Assembly (NCBI RefSeq): GCF_015840715.1
Contig: NZ_CP060397.1
Coordinates: forward strand, 682,001-746,000
From: Synechococcus sp. CBW1004
GTDB lineage: Bacteria; Cyanobacteriota; Cyanobacteriia; PCC-6307; Cyanobiaceae
Direction: 5' to 3'
DNA length: 64,000 nucleotides
Position 1 is the stretch's first letter. Every line of letters begins with the position of its first letter. Made by a program: the position numbers and the translations under genes. Of the stretch, positions 58,706 to 64,000 are shown piece after piece. The notes under the pieces are model-generated. The model had not been told where the DNA came from and did not search any database. It saw only the letters and a program-made list of their open reading frames with translations.

Positions 58706-59035
58706 ATGGACCTGCGCACCTATCAGCAGCGTTCAAGGGCGACGGCGCGCTACCCCCAGGTGGGAGCGAACCCCATCTATCCCACCCTGGGACTCTGCGG
58801 TGAGGCCGGGGAGGTGGCCGACAAGGTGAAGAAGGTGCTGCGCGACCGCGAGGGTGTCTTCGATGGCGCCGTGATCGACGATCTGCGCCTGGAACTCGGC
58901 GACGTGCTCTGGTACGTGGCCCAGCTGGCGACGGAGCTGGAGCTCGATCTGGCCGAGATCGCCGAAGCCAATCTGGCCAAGCTCGCCAGCCGTGCCGCCC
59001 GTAACGTGATCGCAGGCAGTGGCGACCGGCGTTGA
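58706..59035 (+). CDS. MazG-like nucleotide pyrophosphohydrolase
   Basis: A 109-aa all-helical NTP pyrophosphatase (MazG-like). MDLRTYQQRSRATARYPQVG, then LGLCGEAGEVADKVKKVLRD (ExxE metal site) and DLRLELGDVLWYVAQLATEL (ELGD). It removes non-canonical or excess NTPs/dNTPs; the exact substrate is unknown. ATG 58706. The longer reading from 58529 overlaps pyk and is rejected. Confidence 0.9.
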   Translation: MDLRTYQQRSRATARYPQVGANPIYPTLGLCGEAGEVADKVKKVLRDREGVFDGAVIDDLRLELGDVLWYVAQLATELELDLAEIAEANLAKLASRAARNVIAGSGDRR

Positions 59036-59046
59036 GGGGCATCCCG

Positions 59047-59625
59047 ATGAAGCAGCAGCCCCAGCTACGAGTTCTGTGGCCCTGCGCCCTTCCTGCGGCT
59101 TCCTCGCCGGAAAGCTGCGCCGGCCGTTCGCTGACGTCGTGGGCCGGCAGTCTGCTGCCGCTGCTTGGAGCCCTGTTGCTGGCGCTTCTGCTCACCGCAC
59201 CGCTCAGTGCCGCCCCGGCATGGGCCGCGGACCTTCTGGTCTCCGATGTGCGCCTCGAGCCCTGCCCCGCCGAGGATGCCGGCAGCCAGCCGGAGCTGCG
59301 GCGCCCCACCGGTGCCAGCTGCTATGCCCTGCGCGGAAGGGTCACCAATCCAGGCCGTCAGCCGGTTGTGGACACCGATGTGTTCGCCCTGATTCTCGAC
59401 AGCAGCGGCGAGCCGGTGCTCCCCAACCGCAGCCGGGTGGGCTCGATCGGCGATGTACCGCCTGGGGATTCCGAGTTCGCGCTGCGCCTGGCAGTGCCGG
59501 CGGGAACGCCAGGGCCGTTTGAGGTGCGCAATCCCCGTGCCCGCGGGTTCAAGGCACCCGTGCGCAGCCGGGCGGCGGAGGGAGAGGAGCTGCTGCCATT
59601 GGAAGAAGCCGTCTCACCGGGGTGA
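59047..59625 (+). CDS. Secreted hypothetical protein
   Basis: From ATG 59047 the product is 192 aa with a long N-terminal region, then a signal-like helix (GALLLALLLTAPLSAAPAWA, cleavage after AWA near residue 55). The mature domain (DLLVSDVRLEPCPAEDAGSQ, CYALRGRVTNPGRQPVVDTD, LRLAVPAGTPGPFEVRNPRA) is beta-rich, like a small Ig-like/CARDB-type fold. Function unknown. It starts 11 nt after the MazG-like gene. Confidence 0.65.
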   Translation: MKQQPQLRVLWPCALPAASSPESCAGRSLTSWAGSLLPLLGALLLALLLTAPLSAAPAWAADLLVSDVRLEPCPAEDAGSQPELRRPTGASCYALRGRVTNPGRQPVVDTDVFALILDSSGEPVLPNRSRVGSIGDVPPGDSEFALRLAVPAGTPGPFEVRNPRARGFKAPVRSRAAEGEELLPLEEAVSPG

Positions 59626-59718
59626 ACGACCCGGGTGCTGAGACCAGCTGGTTGATAACCGCTGCTGAAGGTCGGATGACGGAGTCGCTTCTCCGTTGGT
59701 CTGACGACCCCGCAGGGA

Positions 59719-60000
59719 TCAGAGCAGCGTCATCCTGGCGCCTTCGATCAGGCTCTGCAGCAACTGCAGCGCCAGAAAGGCCAGCAGCGCGGAGAGATCG
59801 AGGCCCCCGATCGGCGGGATGAGACCGCGGAAGGCATTGAGGTAGGGGTCGGTGATGGCGCTCACACCGGAGAGCACGGGGTTGCCCCAGTCGAGGTTGG
59901 GGAACCAGCTCAGCAGCACCCGCACCAGCAGCACCAGCAGATAGATGCTCAGGGTCTGGGCCAGGACTCCCAGCAGAAAATCGAGTGCGTTCAGGGGCAT
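59719..60000 (-). CDS. YggT family membrane protein
   Basis: From ATG 60000 the product is 93 aa with two helices (LLGVLAQTLSIYLLVLLVRV and LSALLAFLALQLLQSLIEGA) flanking LLSWFPNLDWGNPVLSGVSA and ITDPYLNAFRGLIPPIGGLD, the YggT signature. In cyanobacteria and plastids (CCB3) this family helps cytochrome b6f haem assembly or thylakoid organisation; the role here is inferred. Confidence 0.92.
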   Translation of the reverse strand: MPLNALDFLLGVLAQTLSIYLLVLLVRVLLSWFPNLDWGNPVLSGVSAITDPYLNAFRGLIPPIGGLDLSALLAFLALQLLQSLIEGARMTLL

Positions 60001-60154
60001 GGTGGCTGGCTTGGAGGTGGGGGAGGCCGTCGGTCTGCGGCAGCCGTCACGAGGACAGCTTGCCAGTGCCGGCACCCTTCCGGCGGACAGCGGTCGCTCC
60101 CGGCCCCAGGGTGCAGCCCGGTCCGGGCATGCAGCGGCCTTGGAAGCCCAATCC

Positions 60155-60859
60155 TCAGTCGGCGGTGATGGCTGCTGCCGGCTTGTCCTCCTCCCAGAGG
60201 TCCGGATCGGGCTCTGCAGGCGTTTCGCCGCCCGTCGCCGGCTCTGCAGCGATGCCCGTCTCGCCGACACCACCCACGGCGGAGCGATCGGCACGACGCC
60301 TGCGGCTCCCGGCTTGTCCGCTCGTCAGCGCCTCGCCCTTGACTGAGAAGGTGCGGTGGAACTTTTCGCTGAGGCTCAGCCAGTAGGAACGGCCGTCGCT
60401 CTGGCGGCGGCGTTCGATGAAGTCCTGGGCGAGCAGCTCGCGGATGTGGTCGTAGGCACCGGAGCCGCGCAGGTCCACCAGCTCTGACTGCAGGATCCGC
60501 TTCTTGAGCGCGATCGTCGCCAGGGTGCGCAGGGCGGCCGTGGAGAGATCCACCGGCAACAGGCTCTGCACCAGATCGCCCAGGCTTTCGCGCAGCTGCA
60601 GGCTGAAGCTCTGGCCCTCCTGGCGGATCTCCAGTGCCGTGTCGCGGTGGGCGTAGTCGGCCATCAGGGTGATCAGGGCCAGCTCGGTCTCCTCGCGTTC
60701 GATGCCGGCGATGGCGGCGAGCTCGGCCAGGGGAACCGGACGGCCCTTCAGGTAGAGAATCGCCTCCAGCCGGGCCGGCAGCGACAGGGTGCGGAGCGTC
60801 TCCTGGGCCACGGCCTCTGCTACGGGAGTCGCCTGGGAATCGGGATCGGTGCTGGCCAT
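60155..60859 (-). CDS. scpB: Segregation and condensation protein B
   Basis: Winged-helix partner of SMC-ScpA in chromosome condensation. The 234-aa product has ARLEAILYLKGRPVPLAELA, GQSFSLQLRESLGDLVQSLL and AALRTLATIALKKRILQSEL with VDLRGSGAYDHIRELLAQDF, IERRRQSDGRSYWLSLSEKF. The C-terminal 50 residues are an acidic/Pro tail. Located 154 nt upstream of the YggT gene on the same strand. Confidence 0.93.
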   Translation of the reverse strand: MASTDPDSQATPVAEAVAQETLRTLSLPARLEAILYLKGRPVPLAELAAIAGIEREETELALITLMADYAHRDTALEIRQEGQSFSLQLRESLGDLVQSLLPVDLSTAALRTLATIALKKRILQSELVDLRGSGAYDHIRELLAQDFIERRRQSDGRSYWLSLSEKFHRTFSVKGEALTSGQAGSRRRRADRSAVGGVGETGIAAEPATGGETPAEPDPDLWEEDKPAAAITAD

Positions 60860-61022
60860 GGCGGGATTTCAGCAGACCCGCCGCCTTCAGGCCAATGGGA
60901 ACCCGGTGGAGCCACGCCTGGTGGCAGCCGCGCCGGGACACCGGTCGCGATCCCTCCTGCCCTCCATGGCTGCCGTCGGCCCATGGGGAGCGTCCCCAGG
61001 CGAGCCCCCCGGCGGGCCCTGT

Positions 61023-62645
61023 TCAGGAGGCGGCCAGAGCCGCCAGGGCCGGCCGCGCCGGGCTCGCCTCACCCAGGAACAGCTGGTAGGCGGGATTGTC
61101 TGTCTCCTCCCAGTGCTGGTAGGGGAGATCGGCGAGGAAGCGGCGCCACTCCTCCAGCTCGGCATCAGGCACCTGCACGCCCACGACGATGCGGCCGACG
61201 TCGGCGCCGTGGTTGCGGTAATGGAAGATGCTGATGTTCCAGTTCGGGTGGAGGGCGCTGACGAACGCCATCAGCGCACCGGGACGCTCCGGGAACTCGA
61301 AGCGGTAGAGCAGCTCCTTCCCCGCCGGCGGCTGCCCCTCACGGCCGGGTGGCAGCCGGCCGCCCACCATGTGGCAGAGGTGCAGCTTGGCGAGCTCGTT
61401 GTCACTGAGGTCCAGACAGGGAAAGCCGTGCTGCTCGAGGCCGGCGATCAGGGAGGTGGTGTCATCGCGACCGCTGATCTGCACGCCCACGAAGATGTGG
61501 GCCCGCTGGGGATCGGCGAGCCGGTAGCTGAACTCGGTGAGGTTGTGCTGGCCAAGCAGGCCGCAGAAGCGCCTGAGGCTGCCGGGTCCCTCCGGGATCT
61601 CCACCGCGAGCAGCGCCTCGCGTTCCTCGCCCAGTTCGGCCCGCTCCGCGACAAAGAGCAGCCGGTCAAAGTTCATGTTGGCGCCGCAGGCGATCGCCAC
61701 CAGCGTCCGGCCGCTGAGAGCGCGGGCCTGCACATCCTTCTTCATCCCCGCCACCGCGAGGGCGCCGGCGGGCTCCAGGATCGAGCGCGTGTCCTCGAAG
61801 ACGTCCTTGATCGCCGCGCAGATCTCGTCGGTGTCCACCGTGACCATGGCATCGACGTACTCGCGGGCCAGCTCGAAGGTGAGCTCTCCCACCTGGCGGA
61901 CCGCCACGCCATCGGCGAACAGGCCCACCTGCTCGAGCCGCACCCGCTCACCGCAGGCCAGCGAGCGGGTCATGGCGTCGGCATCGATGGGTTCGACACC
62001 GATCACCTGCACCCGTGGCCAGAGGCTCTTGACGTAGGCCGCCACGCCGGCGATGAGACCGCCGCCCCCGACGGCCACGTAGATGGCATCGGGGGGCTCC
62101 GAGCACTGGCGCAGGATCTCGAGGCCGATCGTGCCCTGACCGGCGATCACCTCCGGATCGTCGAACGGGTGGATGAAGGTCAGCCCCCCGATCTCCTCCA
62201 GCCGCTTCGCCTCCGTGCAGGCCTCGTCGTAGGTGTCGCCATGCAGCACCACCTCGGCGCCGCGGGCCGCCACCGATCGCACCTTCATCTCCGGCGTGGT
62301 CACCGGCATGACGATCACGGCGCGGCACCCAAGGCGCTGGGCGGCGAGGGCAACCCCCTGGGCATGGTTACCGGCGCTGGCGGCGATCACACCGCGCTCG
62401 AGTTCGGCGGCGCTGAGCCGGGCCATCCGGTTGTAGGCACCGCGCAGCTTGAAGCTGAACACCGGCTGAAGGTCCTCGCGCTTGAGGAGCACCTGGTTGC
62501 CGAGCCGGCGCGACAGGTTCGGAGCTGGGTCGAGCGGCGATTCGATCGCCACGTCATAGACGCGGGCCCGCAGGATGCGCTGCAGGTAGGGACTGGCGAG
62601 CGGAAAGCTCTGCGGTCCGTAGGGGTTGGCCAGCGGTTCGCTCAT
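61023..62645 (-). CDS. ilvA: Threonine ammonia-lyase (biosynthetic)
   Basis: PLP enzyme converting threonine to 2-oxobutanoate, first step to isoleucine. The 540-aa product from ATG 62645 has the PLP lysine region LQPVFSFKLRGAYNRMARLS, IAASAGNHAQGVALAAQRLG, GGGGLIAGVAAYVKSLWPRV and CGANMNFDRLLFVAERAELG, followed by two C-terminal ACT-like regulatory domains (EREALLAVEIPEGPGSLRRF and LYRFEFPERPGALMAFVSAL). The upstream reading to 63959 lies antisense to dxs and is rejected. Confidence 0.95.
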   Translation of the reverse strand: MSEPLANPYGPQSFPLASPYLQRILRARVYDVAIESPLDPAPNLSRRLGNQVLLKREDLQPVFSFKLRGAYNRMARLSAAELERGVIAASAGNHAQGVALAAQRLGCRAVIVMPVTTPEMKVRSVAARGAEVVLHGDTYDEACTEAKRLEEIGGLTFIHPFDDPEVIAGQGTIGLEILRQCSEPPDAIYVAVGGGGLIAGVAAYVKSLWPRVQVIGVEPIDADAMTRSLACGERVRLEQVGLFADGVAVRQVGELTFELAREYVDAMVTVDTDEICAAIKDVFEDTRSILEPAGALAVAGMKKDVQARALSGRTLVAIACGANMNFDRLLFVAERAELGEEREALLAVEIPEGPGSLRRFCGLLGQHNLTEFSYRLADPQRAHIFVGVQISGRDDTTSLIAGLEQHGFPCLDLSDNELAKLHLCHMVGGRLPPGREGQPPAGKELLYRFEFPERPGALMAFVSALHPNWNISIFHYRNHGADVGRIVVGVQVPDAELEEWRRFLADLPYQHWEETDNPAYQLFLGEASPARPALAALAAS

Positions 62646-62744
62646 GTCACCGAGTCTGCCAATCGGGGGCCCAAACGGTCGCGGATGCCGCCGACCGGCC
62701 GGGGGGGCGCCGTAGATTGCTGCTCCCGAGGCAGTTGAGACGGC

Positions 62745-64000
62745 ATGCATGCAAGTGAGCTGAGCCACCCCAATCAGCTGCACGGGCTCACTGTCGCCGA
62801 GCTGGAGGCGATCGCCCGCCAGATCCGGGAGAAGCACCTCGAGGTGGTCTCCACCAGCGGAGGACATCTCGGGCCCGGTCTCGGGGTGGTCGAGCTGACC
62901 CTCGCCCTCTATCAGACTCTCGATCTCGACCACGACCGGGTGGTCTGGGATGTGGGACACCAGGCCTACCCCCACAAACTGGTCACCGGCCGTTGGAACA
63001 ATTTTCATACCCTCCGTCAGAAGGATGGCGTCGCCGGCTATCTCAAACGCTGTGAGAGCCGCTTCGATCACTTCGGTGCCGGCCATGCCTCCACGTCGAT
63101 CTCGGCGGCTCTGGGCATGGCCCTGGCCCGTGATCAGCGCGGCGAGGACTTCAAATGCGTGGCCGTGATCGGAGACGGCGCCCTCACCGGCGGCATGGCC
63201 CTGGAGGCGATCAACCACGCCGGCCATCTGCCGAAGACGCGCCTTCTGGTGGTGCTGAACGACAACGACATGTCGATCAGCCCCCCGGTGGGAGCCCTGT
63301 CCACCCACCTGAACCGGATGCGGCTGAGCAAGCCGGTTCAGTTCCTGCAGGGCAACGCCGAGGAGGCGATCCGCAGCCTTCCTTTCCTGCATGGTGAGCT
63401 GCCCGCTGAGCTGCAGAACCTCAAGGAGAGCCTGAGGCGCCTGGCGGTGCCGAAGGTCGGAGCCGTGTTCGAGGAGCTGGGCTTCACCTACATGGGGCCG
63501 GTCGATGGCCATGACATCGGCGCCATGATCCGCACCTTCCAGGCGGCCCACCGTGAGGAGGGGCCGGTGCTGGTGCATGTGGCGACGACCAAGGGCAAGG
63601 GCTATGCGTACGCCGAGGCCGACCAGGTGGGATACCACGCCCAGAGCGCCTTCGATCTCGCCACCGGCAAGGCCTATCCCTCCAGCAAGCCCAAGCCGCC
63701 GAGCTGGAGCAAGGTGTTCGGCCAGACCCTGGTCAAGATCTGCGAGCAGGATCCGCGGGTGGTCGGGATCACCGCCGCGATGGCCACCGGCACCGGCCTC
63801 GACATCCTGGAGAAAGCCCTGCCGAAGCAGTATTTCGACGTCGGCATCGCCGAGCAGCACGCCGTCACCATGGCGGCGGGCATGGCCTGCGAGGGCCTGC
63901 GGCCGGTGGTGGCGATCTACAGCACCTTCCTGCAGCGCGCCTACGACCAGCTGATCCACGACGTCGGAATCCAGAACCTGCCCGTCACCTTCGTTCTCGA
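62745..64000 (+). CDS. dxs: 1-Deoxy-D-xylulose-5-phosphate synthase (partial, runs off window)
   Basis: First step of the MEP isoprenoid pathway (pyruvate + GAP, thiamine diphosphate). About 418 residues are visible: start [79 protein letters not shown] motif [18 protein letters not shown] to NDND, and catalytic Glu in [20 protein letters not shown]. The C-terminal third is beyond the right edge. ATG 62745. Divergent from ilvA with a 99-nt gap. Confidence 0.95.
   Translation, partial: MHASELSHPNQLHGLTVAELEAIARQIREKHLEVVSTSGGHLGPGLGVVELTLALYQTLDLDHDRVVWDVGHQAYPHKLVTGRWNNFHTLRQKDGVAGYLKRCESRFDHFGAGHASTSISAALGMALARDQRGEDFKCVAVIGDGALTGGMALEAINHAGHLPKTRLLVVLNDNDMSISPPVGALSTHLNRMRLSKPVQFLQGNAEEAIRSLPFLHGELPAELQNLKESLRRLAVPKVGAVFEELGFTYMGPVDGHDIGAMIRTFQAAHREEGPVLVHVATTKGKGYAYAEADQVGYHAQSAFDLATGKAYPSSKPKPPSWSKVFGQTLVKICEQDPRVVGITAAMATGTGLDILEKALPKQYFDVGIAEQHAVTMAAGMACEGLRPVVAIYSTFLQRAYDQLIHDVGIQNLPVTFVL

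Noticed and set aside
60789-62738. Plus-strand ORF of 649 codons opposite ilvA
   Set aside because: Shadow of threonine ammonia-lyase with no independent support.
62646-63959. Minus-strand upstream extension of ilvA
   Set aside because: Antisense to dxs; the ilvA family start is at 62645.

Overview
The window is chromosomal DNA from a high-GC unicellular picocyanobacterium of the Cyanobium/Synechococcus type. Evidence for this is the mix of thylakoid genes (petN, thf1/psb29, a Psb32-like TPM protein), families largely confined to cyanobacteria (DUF3318, CGLD27/DUF1230, DUF3386, DUF1830, DUF2103, DUF6447), a 6S RNA next to purK, and scattered copies of the cyanobacterial palindrome GCGATCGC (for example at 8091, 18800, 20251, 42193). 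Coding density is very high, genes are short-spaced on both strands, and high GC leaves long false ORFs opposite nearly every gene. No insertion sequence, prophage, CRISPR array or rRNA operon was seen.

Layout. 1-3.7 kb: a DUF2339-type membrane protein broken by a frameshift and cut by the left edge, then a methyltransferase pair. 3.7-8.9 kb: small proteins, folP, tpiA and an S4-domain protein in one leftward run, then an MsbA-type ABC exporter and a DUF6447 protein closed by a strong terminator. 8.9-11.8 kb: a three-gene TrpXYZ-like ABC importer. 12.1-16.7 kb: DUF3386, a small clan AA aspartic protease and carB. 16.9-19.5 kb: a tightly overlapping run DUF3318-rsfS-CGLD27-asparaginase. 19.6-24.8 kb: initiator tRNA, GMC oxidoreductase, CbiX/SirB chelatase with a His-rich tail, a ParB-like protein, a universal stress protein. 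24.8-27.4 kb: a 43-aa membrane protein, an orphan Nif11-like gene, and a membrane GGDEF protein with a degenerate active site. 27.4-32.9 kb: a ligase-associated-type exonuclease, class I aldolase, nadA, and a coupled phosphoesterase/glycosyltransferase pair. 33.2-38.8 kb: a secreted GH104 lysozyme, psb32, a MidA-type methyltransferase, a channel-like membrane protein, aroB and an MIF-like tautomerase. 38.9-42.7 kb: recQ, a MerT/MerP-like metal pair and an orphan sugar permease. 42.8-47.1 kb: purK, 6S RNA, a hypothetical, a GH24-C39 fusion enzyme. 47.1-51.8 kb: DUF2103, clpS2, petN, an overlapping small membrane ORF, cofH, a large hypothetical, thf1. 51.9-64 kb: clpP, ftsH, DUF1830, a MacB-type permease, pyruvate kinase, MazG-like, YggT, scpB, ilvA and dxs (cut by the right edge).

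Most genes are core metabolism (folate, glycolysis/Calvin cycle, pyrimidine, purine, NAD, shikimate, isoprenoid, isoleucine) or photosystem and protease housekeeping. The most unusual items are the three-domain lysozyme-SH3-like-C39 protein (45167-46561), the separate secreted GH104 lysozyme (33186-33995), the MerT/MerP-like pair (40882-41648), the His-tailed CbiX with an MxCxxC motif, the degenerate GGDEF protein, and the DUF2339 frameshift. Several genes too short for routine calling were read directly: petN, the 43-aa membrane protein at 24822-24953, and the TTG-started S4 protein at 6552-6755. I found no clearly new multi-gene system; the GH24-C39 enzyme and the MerT/MerP-like pair are the best leads.
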